Below, one piece after another: positions 1-12,072 of a DNA stretch of 64,000 nucleotides. The notes under the pieces are model-generated. The model saw only the letters and a list, made by a program, of their open reading frames with translations, searched no databases and had not been told where the DNA came from. Position numbers and translations under genes: made by a program. The number at the start of each line of letters is the position of its first letter. Positions within the stretch are counted from its first letter, which is position 1. This DNA is from Lichtheimia corymbifera B2541. Taxonomy: Eukaryota; Mucoromycota; Mucoromycetes; Mucorales; Lichtheimiaceae. The stretch spans positions 1 through 64,000 of the forward strand of contig JNEU01000632.1 of the NCBI GenBank assembly GCA_000697475.1. The letters run 5' to 3'.

Positions 1-2085
1 CACCTTGTGTAGAAGTTTCACGATCAACCGCGCCGATCCTAGATTTCGCGATGTCACCACCAGCCTCGTCGAAAAAAAAATTCGAGGTCGACCTGATCGA
101 CTTTGGCTGGTGGTGACATTGGGTGAATCTAAGATTGGCCACGACGATCGTGAAACTTGCACCCAAGGTGCGCTTCACCCCGACGAGCAACTTTGTTCGA
201 TTGAAGACCCCACGTTTCATTGTAAAGTTTAGATATACAGGCACATTTATGTTTTTACTATGCTGTAAGTGTGATGCTATATGACAAGTGGTGTTTGTTC
301 ATTGTCAAGTAGGTAGACCCCGATAGAGCAGAAGATACAGAGGGACGTGTTGTGTAACGCAGCTCCTTTGCATGATACTTCACAATCAACAAAGACCACC
401 TGTCATATAGCATCACGCTTACAGCATATGTAAAACATAAAGTTGCCTGCATCTCTAAACTTTACAATGAAACGTGAGGTCTTTATGAGAACGAAGTTGA
501 TCATCATACCCGAGAATACCTTGTGTGCAAGTTTCACGATAGAGGTAGGCAATCTCGGGGCGGTGGGCCGTATAACACTGTCTCTCCATCATTTGGATCG
601 TCCCGCATGCCAAATTCTCATAATGAAGCGTGCGGTTTTTAAATGAATAGAGTTGATCAGCATGACGCAGAGAAGCTTCATACCAAGTTTCAAGTTCGAA
701 ATGGGGGAACCCAAGATTATGCATACTAAATGACATTTCATGGATTCCGGCGGGGTACGGAATTTCCGTCCATCATAGTCAACCCCACATTATACCTTCC
801 CATTCAAGATTTTCAAATGAAGCGTGGGTTCTTTATTAATACAAAGTTGATCAGCGTGTCCAAGAGCACCTTGTGTGAAATTTTCAAGTTTGTGGTGGGC
901 AATCTCGAGGCCATGGGCCATCCATCCTATATACATTCTGGTCCTTTCATTGTCAGACGATCTCATTCAAATTCTCACAATGAAGCATGTGGTTTTTAAA
1001 TGAATGAAGATGATCAGCACGTCGAAGCCCGACCGGCTGAACAAGTTTCACAATGGAAGTGGACAATCGCGGGGGTGTGCACTATACAACCTACTGCGTT
1101 CGGTCCGTCCTGTATTTGGGCCGTCCGATTCATAAGTACACCATAATGAAGCCTACGGTTTTTAAATGAATGGAGTTGATCGGCATGACTCAGAGAATCT
1201 TCTTACCAAGTTTCAAGTTCAAAGTGGGCAATCCCAAGATAATACATAATAAATCGATAAATGATGAATCCGGCGCGTACCCCATTTCCGACCGCCTATA
1301 GTAAACCCGACATTATATCCTCCCATTGAAAACTTTCAAATAAAGTGTGGGTTCTTTATTAAGACAAAGTTGATCAGCATGACCAAGAGCATCTTGTGTG
1401 AAAGTGTGAGGTTCGAGACGAGCAATCTCAAGATCATGGATGGATTTACAGTGTGCATGGATTGCATGACAGCTCAACCAACTTAATTTTCAGCTCTTCA
1501 ACTCCCTCCTTTTTTTTGCCTCTTCCTCCCATTCTCAACTGTTGCCCCAAATCAAGTACAACTACCACTTGCGAACGATTGTCCTGCTTCAACCCATCAT
1601 GTCAATCCTACAACTGTCCTGATCCTATTGTCTTTGACTGAAGGGCAACTCCATGGCGTGTGCACCCCACCACTACAACACCCACGTTTCTTGACGCTGC
1701 ACGTTCTTTTGTCGTACACTCCTATCCCACGACCAATCGTAACAGCATTCATTCCAGCAATTGCTATTAGCAAGATATCTACTCCATTGTCTCAAAAGGT
1801 GTTGTATACCAGCAGCAGCTTGCTTACAGCCTATATCACGTGTGCAGCAGATGGCCATTGTACAGAAGCAGCTTTATTTACGTGTAGCAGCATGCTTCAA
1901 TACACCCAACTTCTTATGGATATGGATATGGATCTGAATACTGCATTGCTTTGGATGGAAGGAATGGAAACCTTGGTAGTTTTGGTTCCCTTGGCTCATT
2001 TAGAACGTGATGTCTAGTTTGGATGAACACCATATCAGCCATCCACTACGCTATAATACAAGCAAGCTTCAGATGGTTGAGCTGC
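1..2085. repeat. Left copy of a large inverted repeat (cut by window start)
   Basis: This stretch matches the reverse complement of about 37345-39446; position 5 pairs with about 39442 and position 2085 with about 37345. It carries degenerate short repeats (a core of about 90 bases at roughly 446-545, 609-700, 800-890, 960-1050, 1135-1225 and 1320-1410) followed by a non-repetitive part, 1450-2085, with a broken Cys-rich reading frame on the minus strand. No intact gene is supported; open frames here are short and degenerate. The copy probably continues left of the window, because its partner continues right to about 42040. Divergence between the copies is visible as many substitutions and small indels. 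Confidence 0.85.
1742..1858 (-). pseudogene. Relic Cys-rich reading frame, copy 1
   Basis: A 39-codon stretch on the minus strand starts MAIC and ends NECCY. It aligns without gaps to 37561-37677 (+) in the partner repeat copy, although the flanking DNA has indels. The upstream Cys-containing part visible in the partner is broken here by an in-frame stop after VVDG. It may be a remnant of a small secreted Cys-rich protein gene carried by the repeat; function unknown. Confidence 0.3.
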
Positions 2086-2901
2086 GATGCAAAATGAACA
2101 ACAGCGATATTGGTCTTGTAATGGCTATTATGGAGGGATGCAATGAAGTGCAGTGATGAAAAAGAGGTCCTTGAACATATGTTTTGGTTGTTCGTTGCAC
2201 TGCCACCAGGAAGGGTTAGATCATATCACGTGGATACGGCTGCGGGTGATGATGGATTGGAATGGCATTGGCGAGAGGGTTTATATCTTGACGAAGATGG
2301 GTTACCGCTATGGATGAGTTGAAGTATTCGAATCATATCACACAACAGCTTACTTGGGATCTCACAATAACAAATGATTATGACTGCAGCAACCAAGAAC
2401 ACAATGATACCCATTAACTTGATGTAATTCACCCATACCTTCTTCATTTGGCAAAGTTGTCCTTTACTTGATAAACATCCACATACCATGCCTTATTATT
2501 CGATTATCTTATAAAATGGACATTGGATTCAGCTTACAGTTTAGAGTATCGCAAATGCTATATTTTTGTGACATGTACAACATGTGAATCATGTTGGATT
2601 GAAGGGAGTGAGATGGGAACTTGCGAGATTGTATGGTTTATGTATATCATTGTTCTTTGGTCATAACGTTATTACATTCTTTAAACCCTTTTAGTTAGCA
2701 TGCTGATAGACGATAAGGAGTGGCGATCCTTACAAAGATACATAATTGAACCACCTTGGCTTATCACATTCTTCTAGTTGATTGGATCAATGATATGTGC
2801 ACTTTATGGAAACGAATGCAAGAGTATACAACATTAGGAACAAGTAATGATAGGATGATGGTGCATGATGAAGGAATATATAAATACGACTAATGTACAA
2901 G
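2086..2901. other. Intergenic stretch between the left repeat and CENP-K
   Basis: I see no firm gene here. One minus-strand open frame (2489-2226, 87 codons) encodes a single hydrophobic segment (IIVFLVAAVIIICYC) but has no recognisable family or clear promoter, so it is left unannotated. Confidence 0.5.
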
Positions 2902-4159
2902 TTATTTTTCACGAAAATCAACCAAGCGTAGCATTTTTGGTTCCTCTGGATGTCGTTTTGCTATTCCGGCTTTGATGAGTGTCTCAATATATGGCGACCA
3001 ATAGGTTCCTGGTTCAAGCTTCATGTATGGATCATCAGGCTGAACAACAAGCAAATTCATCAAATCCTATCACGGCAAATCAGCAAGTCAATTCTATGTA
3101 ATGCGCAACAACAATATACTCACTTCTACAATGAACTTAAGCTCGCACATTTCTTCTCCTTCGTTTCGTGATCGTAGGCCATCCAATTTCCCGTTTTTCA
3201 CGCGCTACAAAAACATGCATTATAGTCAGGCATAGTCATCATAAATAGGATCTACTTATACATACGTCGACAGCGTGTGGTGGGTAATATTCGTCAAGGA
3301 AATCAATCAAGTGTTCAATCACGCCTCGATATGTGTCGTTGAGAGCTGCAAATCGATCCCGCTTTTCCCTGTAATATCCGTTAATACCATGGCCATACAC
3401 ACACACACACCCCATGATGATGCATTACCTTCCTGGATCCATATTTCCTGCTGAGTTCTCCAGCTTCTCCAGCTTCTTTTTCAACTCCTCAGTGATCCGA
3501 CCTGATTCTTGCAAGGACATCTCTTCCCGTTCCAGTGATTCTTGTGTATCATCATATTCCTTTTGGAGAAAGGCAAGCGTATCTCTTAGATTATCCACAT
3601 TGGTATCAAGCTCCTCCTTGAACTGTAACTCTGAGATTGGCTCTTGTACTTGTTCAATGTCCTCAACAACTATGCAAGTAGTTTCATTTAGCAAAAACTC
3701 CATCCTGTTGACGTATCCTTTTAGATCACATACTCTCCACTTGTTTGTTGAGCTCCGTCCTAAGTTCCTTCTCTTCGTGTTGTAATATCGATAGTTTCTA
3801 CTCGTTGCATTGAGCATCTCTTCTCCAGCCCAGCAAAAACAGCATCTTACCTTATCTTCTTGTGATCGATCATACATATTGTTTAATCCTCGTTCGCGAT
3901 ATTGGTCTTCCAACTATATATACATATATTAGATCCACATTAATAGTACGTCGTTGAGAGGATATGTACGCACCTCATGTAACTGTTTCCATAGTTGATC
4001 GCGTTGAACTTTCTGTTGAGCGAGAATGGAATCAAGATAGTCGCCTCGAGCTGTACCATCCTCGGCACTGGCGATAGTAGGATCGCGATCAACGGTCTCG
4101 TCAAAGTCTTTGGCAGCTGATTCGATGATAGATCTGAGGACGTTTTCAAAGGACGACAT
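2902..4159 (-). CDS. Centromere protein K (CENP-K), kinetochore CCAN subunit
   Basis: This gene encodes a coiled-coil inner-kinetochore protein of the constitutive centromere-associated network (CENP-HIKM branch). Seven exons fit canonical splice sites: 4159-3974, 3913-3851, 3797-3734, 3669-3429, 3368-3266, 3204-3124 and 3066-2902, giving 300 residues. The identification rests on the C-terminus, where DPYMKL, WSPYIETLIKAGIA, RHPEEP and LRLVDF follow one another as in animal CENP-K (DPYVKI, WPPYVELLLRNGIA, RHPEDP, IRLEAF). The central part is heptad-rich (about residues 45-195), also as in the family; animal CENP-K is about 270 residues. The start MSSFENV was chosen because it begins the first long coding exon and has a clean donor after LHE. 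Oddity: introns 2 and 3 together are 117 bases, and keeping both leaves an open frame. Confidence is high for the family; the junctions are by eye. Confidence 0.85.
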
Positions 4160-4328
4160 TGTGGTAGAAAGGTAAAGGGTGGTTGGTGTCACTCAGCAAA
4201 GGAGGAAGCAGGCACGAGCTGAACAACCAATTATTCAAAACGCCGAACAGCGTTAGTATCTGTCCAATTTAGATGGCTCTATCGCACTTTCCTTCAACTG
4301 CCAGCACTTTAACTATCGCCTTATCAAC

Positions 4329-7300
4329 ATGAGTGCCGCCATATACTCATTTATCAACTCCATCACCAACAGCATCACTTCTCGGTACGACATTAAAGCA
4401 CAAATCTCATCTGCTGGTCTATGGAAGATCTATCTTGGTCTCCGTAAAACTACCGGCAAGCACGTGGCGATATTTGTGAGTATGCAACCTGCTTGCTTTC
4501 GACCCCGTTTCTGGATTCAACCATGCTCATGCACCCACCCAGATCTTTGAAAAGCGATCCTTGGATACTGGATTCCGACGTGAACGAGGTGCATCAAAGA
4601 GCGACACTGAAAAGGTCTATGAACTGCTTAAACGAGAGGTAAGGCGGCAAGGCTTGGCAAACGCGAGACCTCTTGTAATATGTCTCTGATATCTTTATGC
4701 ATTCAAGGCGAGCAACTTGGCACGTTTACGACATCCCTCCATCCTCGAAGTCGTGGAACCTGTATCTGAATCACGGTCATCGATTGCTTTTGTCACGGAA
4801 CCATTGCTTGGCACTCTATCACACTTACTCAAGATGGAAAACAGCTACTCATCTTCGGGATCTGATACCACATATGAAGTCGATGAGCTTGAGGTATATG
4901 GAAAAAGAGAAATGCATTTATGGAATTCATATAACTTATTCATGCAACATAGATTCAAAAAGGATTGTTGCAAGTGGGAAAAGGACTGCAGTTCATGAAC
5001 GATGCCAAGGTGGTACATCACAATCTCACTCCGGATGCCATCTTTGTGAATGCCAAGGTAAGCAAATTGATTCATGAATGACACCACAGACCATTAATGT
5101 TTCCTATTGCATAGGGGGATTGGAAGATTGGAGGGTAAGTAATAGAAGAAACTGTATATATTGGGATGGATCGGTTAACGCAACGTCATAAGGCTCGGAT
5201 TTGGCGTGTTTTTGAACAACCCGGATGATGCAAGCCGAGGATCAATGTATGAATACAACGATTATCTACCAGAGCCCTGTCAGATCAATTTGGATTACGC
5301 TGGTGAGTGACGGATCATGGATCATGGATGAGCAAGTCAATTGACAACATGTTGTAGCCCCTGAATACGTTCTTGATGGCGAAGTATCAGAATCCAATGA
5401 CATATTTTCTCTGGGATGCTTGGCGTACGCTATTCACAACAAAGGTGTGGCCTTACTCCAAACATTCAACAATCTACGAACATATGAACGCAAGATCCAG
5501 TCTTTGAGCACAACCAGCTTTAACAAGATGCCAGTACATTTACAAGGTAATAGTCATCATGAATATATCTCTTTGAGTTTTGCTAAGGATGCGTTCTCGA
5601 CAGAGGTTATTCGCCGTCTTTTGGCAAGATACCCATCACAACGTCTTACACCTGCCGAGTTTCAGAATTCAAAGTATTTTGACAACATTCTTGTATCGAC
5701 CATGAAATTCTTGGAGAGCTTCCCTGAAAAGACACGTGAAGAGAAATCTCAGTTCATGAAAGGTTTACCGAGGGTGTTGAGTCAATTCCCGGAGCGTGTA
5801 TTGCGGCGAAAGGTAATGATCATATGGCATTGGGGATGATGGTATGCGTATTAAGGCGTATATGCATATAGATTTTACCATCACTGTTGGAGGAACTCAA
5901 GAATCACCCATTGCTACCCTACACCATCCCAAATGTATTTCTCATTGTGGAGCAGCTCAATCAACGTGAATTCTGTGATTTGGTGTTACCTTCTTTGAAA
6001 CCCGTGTTCAGTGTACGCGATCCACCACAAAACATGATCGTGTTGCTCGAAAAGCTTGACATTTTGCAACAAAAGACACCTAGAGAAACATTCCGTGATG
6101 GTAAATGAGTAACACGATAGGAGGAAATGTAAGCTTACAATACTGTTTTCATTGTATCAGATATCATGCCTCTGGTTTATGCAGCAATCGAAGCACCGAC
6201 AGCCGTAGTACAAGAAAAGGCGCTACGTATTGTTCCAACGTTGGCAGAGTCATTGGATTATACCACAGTTAAGAACTCCCTTTTCCCCAAAGTACAGGTA
6301 AATAGCGCTGGCGTGGGATATGGGGATTAGGCACACTAGCTCACACGTTTGTTCGAGTAGATGCTCTTTGCACAAACCACTATTCTTTCAGTCAAAGTCA
6401 GCTGTTTGATCTGCTTCCACTCAATGATCAAGGTTATTGACAAGGTGAGTTGAGGTTCTATACATGTGTATGCATTTCCATGTTTTAATATTTTGTCATT
6501 TTTAGTATACGATGCAAGAGAAGATGGTCCCATTGTTGAAGAATATCAAGACAAAGGAGCCAGCTGTCATGGTACGTGGAAGGGATGTGAAAAGTGGTCT
6601 ATATATCCATGGATATCTTATTGTATGAATTAGCTGGCTACATTGGCTGTGTATGATGAATTGGGCAAATACCTGGACAAGGAGATTATTGCTACCGAGA
6701 TTCTACCGCAATTATGGCGTATGAGCTTTGGACCATTGTTAAATCTCGCTCAGGTATTTGATTGATATTATGAGTGTGGTGATGGCAGGGTTAATCTAAC
6801 ACTTTTTATAGTTTCAAAAATTTATGAAGACGATACGAGAATTGACGAATCGAGTTGAGGAAGCACACACACGGCATTTACGAGAAGTGAAATCATTGGA
6901 GGATCAAACCAAGAATGCTAGTACGGCAGCCACATCATCAGCGAACGGCAATGGTGTTGTTGGTGGCGATGATGTATCATTTGAAGCCCTTGTGCAAGGA
7001 CAAGGATCTCAGTCCAAGACATTGACACCTGACTTATTCTCGAGTGAGATTGGCAGCAGTAATCCTCCATCACCGGCAAGGATGACACCACCTCTTGCAG
7101 CCACGAGTGCACAACCACCTAGCAATCGTTCATCATTTGGATCTTCTCATGGTGGTGGTAGTGGATGGCATAATACAAGCACGCAAAGCACTTTGATGCC
7201 CACCTTATCTCCTTCATCCAGTCCAATGCGTCTTCCTCAGCCTACAACAACCACAGCCACTATAATGGCCAATGCCTCGCCCATGAATACAACATCTCGA

Positions 7301-7696
7301 TCATCACATATGACAAGCTCCACCACCTCTTCTTTGGATTGGTCAATGTCCACTAACAAGTTGGGTAATTCATCGATTCCTTCTCTTGCTGCACCACCCA
7401 GTTTCCAAAGCACGCCCGCTTTACCGCCTCCCTCCTCTACTACTACTACTACTATTACGAATCCCATGGCACCAACATCATCTGGCCCTAACTATAATGC
7501 TTTGCGTGGAATGGGAGCAACAATGTCATCATCACCATCACTTACGCCTACTACTCTGACACCAAACACATCACGCCCTTCAAGTATGACCACATTACAA
7601 CCATTATCCATGAACAATCAGTCCTCAGGCCAATCATTGCAACCCCAATCAGGACGCAAGTCTAATAATCTGATGGCATTTGATCCCCTAGGGTAG
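4329..7696 (+). CDS. SCY1-like pseudokinase, SCYL2/Scy1 type (clathrin traffic)
   Basis: A roughly 840-residue protein in about a dozen exons (first exons 4329-4475 and 4543-4638). The order is an N-terminal kinase-fold domain (about residues 30-330), an alpha-helical HEAT-like region (about 350-560, including ARYPSQRLTPAEF and QFPERVLRRKILPSL), a coiled segment (VEEAHTRHLREVKSLEDQ), and a 250-residue Ser/Thr/Pro/Asn-rich tail ending FDPLG. The kinase domain looks catalytically dead: the HRD site reads HHN (VVHHNLTPDAIFVN) and the DFG site reads GLG. Both features, and the layout, are those of SCYL2/CVAK104 and yeast Scy1, which act in clathrin-coated vesicle traffic between trans-Golgi and endosomes. 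The disordered tail fits that role, but no certain clathrin box was identified. It is divergent from CENP-K, with 170 bases between the start codons. Domain calls are firm; the cellular role is taken from the family. Confidence 0.88.
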
Positions 7697-8102
7697 AAGA
7701 ACAATCAACCTTTTTTACTCTTTGTTGTAATTCTAAGGCATGCATGAAATAATGAGACAAAAATACCTGCATTATAATACTTTATTATGGGGGAAAACAA
7801 TGAGACGAAGAATGCATCTACCCGCATACCACATTGACAAGTAAAAGTAGTACAATTGTGGGAAACAATATAGCTTGAAAGGTAATTGTAACCTCGTGGG
7901 GGAGTGGGGGATGGACCTGAGAAAGAACATGTGGATTGGAGTAAGTTTTACATTTGTATGCTGAGTGAGCCAATGAGAAAAGGGCATTGTGGATAATGTG
8001 ATGCTGCGTAATTCACACCAAGGATATTCAACATTTCTTTTTCTTGGTTTCTTCATTTTATTTATCGTATTGTGGGCAGCCATGTACTCCTGCTAAACCA
8101 GC
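7697..8102. other. 3' end of the SCYL2 gene and upstream region of the next gene
   Basis: AT-rich stretch with an AATAAT/TTATTATG-like polyadenylation context near 7750-7790. A minus-strand open frame here has no coding character. No other gene seen. Confidence 0.5.
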
Positions 8103-9617
8103 ATGTTACTAAGACCAGCCAAGCTATTTTCGCCGCTGCATCAACTGGGAAAATACCTGGAAGGCAAGGTAACCGAGTTGGTGCAGCAGCAACCGCCTCC
8201 CCATTCCTCATTTCAGATTGCAAGAAAACGATTCTACCATGCATCACCCAACACACAGCTTATCTCCAAAGCCCATTACCACTCCAAGACTGTCCCTACT
8301 TTGTACCATGTTGCAGAACGTGAACAGCAACGTCTTTTACGAGTTCTTCAAAAGCAGTTTCCTATTGTCAAGGTGTTTTCTTCACCCACGATAGTACGAC
8401 CCACTGGATATCAATTATCATTTGCCAAGAACATTAGCCAATCACATATGCAGCAGTTTCGCACGATAGTTTCATCAGGTGCATCATCAACATCGACATC
8501 ATCAGCAGCAGCCGTTGAAGGTGGTTTCGCAGGCTTTGCTGGTGCAGGTGGTGGTGGATTCTTCCCTCGAGCTCCTATGGTGGGCTATGCTAGAACACCC
8601 TTTGCGGCCCGACAATTCTCCACTGCCCGTTCACCCTGTGTTACTATGTTCCAGCAATCCACTGCCAATACCAATGGTATCTCACATGTCTCACGTTTCT
8701 TCTCTCCTGCTGGATCCAAGATGTGGGTTCCCAACGTCAACGATTCACATGCACGTCCTTCTCCTTCCCCTTCGCTTCATCAAGATGAAGATGGTAATGG
8801 CAAATCCTCTGGTGCAAACACTGTTCCTTTGTGCAACAACAACAACAACAACAACAACCGCAAGCAACAACATGATGAGTTGAAACAACAACAAACTCAA
8901 CAATCTTCATGCCGTCGTTCCACTACTCGCAAGGATCGCAAACGTCGTCGCAACACCAATGCTGCACGTCGTTATCGTTACGATTATATTCACCACGATG
9001 ATCTGTCATGTCGTTATATGCCTGGGTCTGAAAAGAAAGTAGTGCCATCCTCCATACGCCATCATTGGCAAACAAGTCAGCTCAAAGCACCTCCTGATTC
9101 AGCGGTTGTTTATCTGTCAATCAAGTTGGATGGCGCCTCTTTTTGGGAACACCATTTCAGTGATGTGGATGAAAGTCAATTACTTGATGCTGCCTTTATT
9201 GGATCATTGCATTCAGTATCCGAGCTCTATCAGATGTTCCTGGGACAAGTGGTGGTGTTGCTGAACACGCTTCAAAAATGTGGTACCTTTGAATTGGTCG
9301 TATCCGATGATCGTGAATTACGTGTCATATTTCCATCGTCGCAGTATTGGCCAGCTGAAGATCGAAAAAGCATTGCATGTCGTTGGTTGGCAGAAATTGG
9401 AATTGATCCTTCAAGTACTTGTTTTACAATTGAAGAAATGGAACCACCATCAACGCTACGTGAGTCAACAACATTCTCTGGATCTCATGATACGACATCG
9501 ACATCACCACTACAAGATTCGGATGTTCTTGGCCCTGATTACTTTAAAGGCATTCAAGCATTCCTCGACCATGTCGATGAGATGATCGAATCTGGACCTG
9601 CATTTGGACGGCGTTGA
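8103..9617 (+). CDS. Uncharacterised low-complexity protein, possibly mitochondrial
   Basis: A single-exon gene of 504 residues. The N-terminus is basic and lacks acidic residues early on (MLLRPAKLF..., later QIARKRFYHASP and PFAARQFSTARS), resembling a mitochondrial presequence. It continues with a Gly/Ala-rich stretch (about 125-165), an Asn tract of eight at about 245, Gln-rich and strongly basic clusters (KDRKRRR), and a more ordered C-terminal part (about 335-450) with VVYLSIKLDG, VVLLNTL and ELRVIFPSS. From memory, the ARQFST block plus an RVxFP motif recalls a fungal family often labelled 'casein kinase II beta 2 subunit', although I see no CK2-beta zinc-finger cysteines. That link is tentative. 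The first ATG of the long frame was taken as the start. Confidence 0.75.
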   Translation: MLLRPAKLFSPLHQLGKYLEGKVTELVQQQPPPHSSFQIARKRFYHASPNTQLISKAHYHSKTVPTLYHVAEREQQRLLRVLQKQFPIVKVFSSPTIVRPTGYQLSFAKNISQSHMQQFRTIVSSGASSTSTSSAAAVEGGFAGFAGAGGGGFFPRAPMVGYARTPFAARQFSTARSPCVTMFQQSTANTNGISHVSRFFSPAGSKMWVPNVNDSHARPSPSPSLHQDEDGNGKSSGANTVPLCNNNNNNNNRKQQHDELKQQQTQQSSCRRSTTRKDRKRRRNTNAARRYRYDYIHHDDLSCRYMPGSEKKVVPSSIRHHWQTSQLKAPPDSAVVYLSIKLDGASFWEHHFSDVDESQLLDAAFIGSLHSVSELYQMFLGQVVVLLNTLQKCGTFELVVSDDRELRVIFPSSQYWPAEDRKSIACRWLAEIGIDPSSTCFTIEEMEPPSTLRESTTFSGSHDTTSTSPLQDSDVLGPDYFKGIQAFLDHVDEMIESGPAFGRR

Positions 9618-9792
9618 TCCACTACTACCTTCTTTTATCCATTATTAGTCACATTCCCTTGCAATACATCTTTATATATACATATATAGCCCCCGTTCAT
9701 TTTTCATTCTATGATCCCATTTTCTCTTTTGAATAAAGATATAACGAATATATGAACAAGAATGGTTTTATTTGAGCTAATTTATAATACAC

Positions 9793-11612
9793 TTAGAACA
9801 ACCAATCACGGAATCCATTAGGGGGTTGTGACAAGGCGTGATCTTCATCAGCGTACACAGAGGATGATCCTAGACGTTTCTCAGCTTCTTCAATCCATGG
9901 CATCACATCAATAAATGAACACTGTTGCACTCGAATGCTCTTGAGTTTTTGTGAACGCTGAACAAATATACAAAGACCTTCGCCACTGACATTCCAACAA
10001 GATTTCAGGACCAGCCTCTCAAGCATTGGTAATTCGGCCATAAAGGATAGGGTAACCTTGGAGATCATGGTTTCAAAGTGATGCAGTTGTAAGGATAGAA
10101 GATAATCGAGATGTTTAATTTTGGCAGTAAACGTATCCAATCCTTGGGATGTGCAGTAAGGGCTTGATATGGCAAGATGTTGGATGCTGGTTGTGCAGGA
10201 GGAGGAGAGATAAGATGCAATGCTTTCCAATACGATATCATCAATAGGCGCATCTCTGCCGCGAATGAGTAAGGTGTGAAGCTCGACATGGTTGTCTTTC
10301 ATGGTACGGAAAAGGATGTCTAAGGCATCGACGACAGTACGGGGTATATCCATCCGATCAGTGGAGGTGGGTATCAAATACAAGCGCTGAAGATGTAGCA
10401 GGCTTCCAATGGCTCTTGCTAGTTCTGGCGTAAATAACATTGCGTGTTGCTCGATAAGCAAGTGCTCCAATAACGGACATCGGTTGATTAAAGCAATGAA
10501 GCTGGTATCGCTGCATAGCACATTACGGAATTCGAGGGTTGTCATGCAGCTGGTACTGGTGTTATCGGGTAGCAAGTTGCCCTTGAAGAGACAATATTGA
10601 AGCTTGACTGATTTCAATGTAGATAAATGTTCAGCGATCGTCATGGATGTATCCACGGCAACGAATGTAGCACCACTGAGATCCATAGTTAATTCATCCA
10701 GCCCATGTTGTTCACCATGTCGTCGATTGCTTTTGATAATGCGATCCAATCCATCCTTCACCGTCTCGATAGCAGACTCGTCAACCAATGAGACAGAATT
10801 CAACTTTGGACAATGCCGTAACAACGTCGGTAATTCTTCTCCCAATAAAGCTGGACGCCACATGCTTTCTGTAAATGCCAGGAATCGAAGGTTGGGACAT
10901 CTTGCTAATATTGGCTCCAATCGAAAACTTGGGTTCAATGATCCAAATAACAACAAATCGGTCAACAATGGATATGTGATTCCTTGTTCTCCAAATGTAT
11001 ATTCTGATAGAAGGGTGCCTGGTTGCTCAAACTCGAAATAGGTGAGTTTTGGACATGCTGCCATCACGTCGTAAAAGTTGAGGTTGCGTGCCATGTGATG
11101 ACTGATGATCAACCGTGTCAGGTAGTTGCCGAGCAATCGTAGTGTATCAAGAAATCCATCCAATTGATATGAACTGCAATAGCATAACACTACAATAAAT
11201 ACCTCCACGGTTAGCTTTTATAGACCAATCATCCAAACCATCCTTGTAATAACTTGCCTGCTGTAGTATACGATCCACACGTCAACCGCTCCAGGTCTTC
11301 AATGTCCTCCCGAAAAGCCGAGTCTCCCTTGTGGAATACGACAATGACAGACCTGACATGGGGACCAAGGCATTTGGATTTAAGCTTTTGCAAACGAAGA
11401 CGTTGTTCTCGACCTGATATTGTGACGCTACGAAAGAGACGAGTGCTGTACTGCGGAACAAGCTCACACCAAGCGCGACACACCGCCATGAGTTCGATAA
11501 TGTCGTACTGATCCAGCTGCGAAAGGATCTTCCAGGTGATATCAAAGGTCAGACGAGACCAGATGTCGTGTAAATCATGGTTGGTTGCGGCAACTGACAT
11601 TGAGACATTCAT
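9793..11612 (-). CDS. F-box / leucine-rich-repeat protein
   Basis: Two exons, 11612-11272 and 11173-9793 (donor GTATAC, acceptor TTGCAG), give 573 residues with frame conserved. An N-terminal F-box (about residues 20-65: LTFDITWKILSQL, then LMAVCRAWCELVPQYSTRLF) is followed by many LRR-like units (for example LVLKSCWNVSGEGL, TTLEFRNVLC and HLLIEQHAML). F-box/LRR proteins are substrate receptors of SCF (Skp1-cullin-F-box) ubiquitin ligases; the target here is unknown. The start MNVSMSVAATNHD precedes the F-box directly. It lies tail-to-tail with the preceding gene, 175 bases apart, and is divergent from the glycosyltransferase to its right. Confidence 0.85.
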
Positions 11613-12072
11613 TGGACAGGTGAAAGAGAATCGGTAGCTGCATAACCAGCAAGTCGAGGTGGAGCTGTGTTACGTTTCATTGTGGCGAATCAACAATTGC
11701 TGCTCATGCATTGATTGAATACTCCCAATCGATATATACACATGGACTTGTATAATCACATTGCATATTTCAGAAAAGAGAATATATATATCCTCCTTGT
11801 CAATCATTCCCCTTTCTACATGAGCACATGCCTCTCTCCCAATGTATTCTTTCACCCCCCCTTATGTAAATCGACAGAGAAAGTAATACATCAACATACC
11901 AACAAGACCTGCATTACTGTATTTATTGTTGTCATCATACGTAGTGTGGTATACACACGTACTCCCTTTTCAGAATACTCCTTTTTCCTTGTCAAAGATT
12001 GACTGAGTTCATATGCTGTTCATGCCGCTTTGTTCCCTTTCTCTTTTTCAATTTCTTTCACAGCGTTTCATA
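11613..12072. other. Shared upstream region of two divergent genes
   Basis: 460 bases between the F-box/LRR start (minus) and the GT49 start (plus). AT-rich, with TATATA runs near 11730 and 11785. No coding frame of note. Confidence 0.5.

Noticed and set aside
3670..3797. Apparent frameshift, or a 16-base intron, in the CENP-K gene
   Set aside because: A canonical 64-base intron (3733-3670, GTATGT..CATAG) joins the coiled-coil exon to IVEDIEQVQEP in frame, so no frameshift or ultra-short intron is needed.
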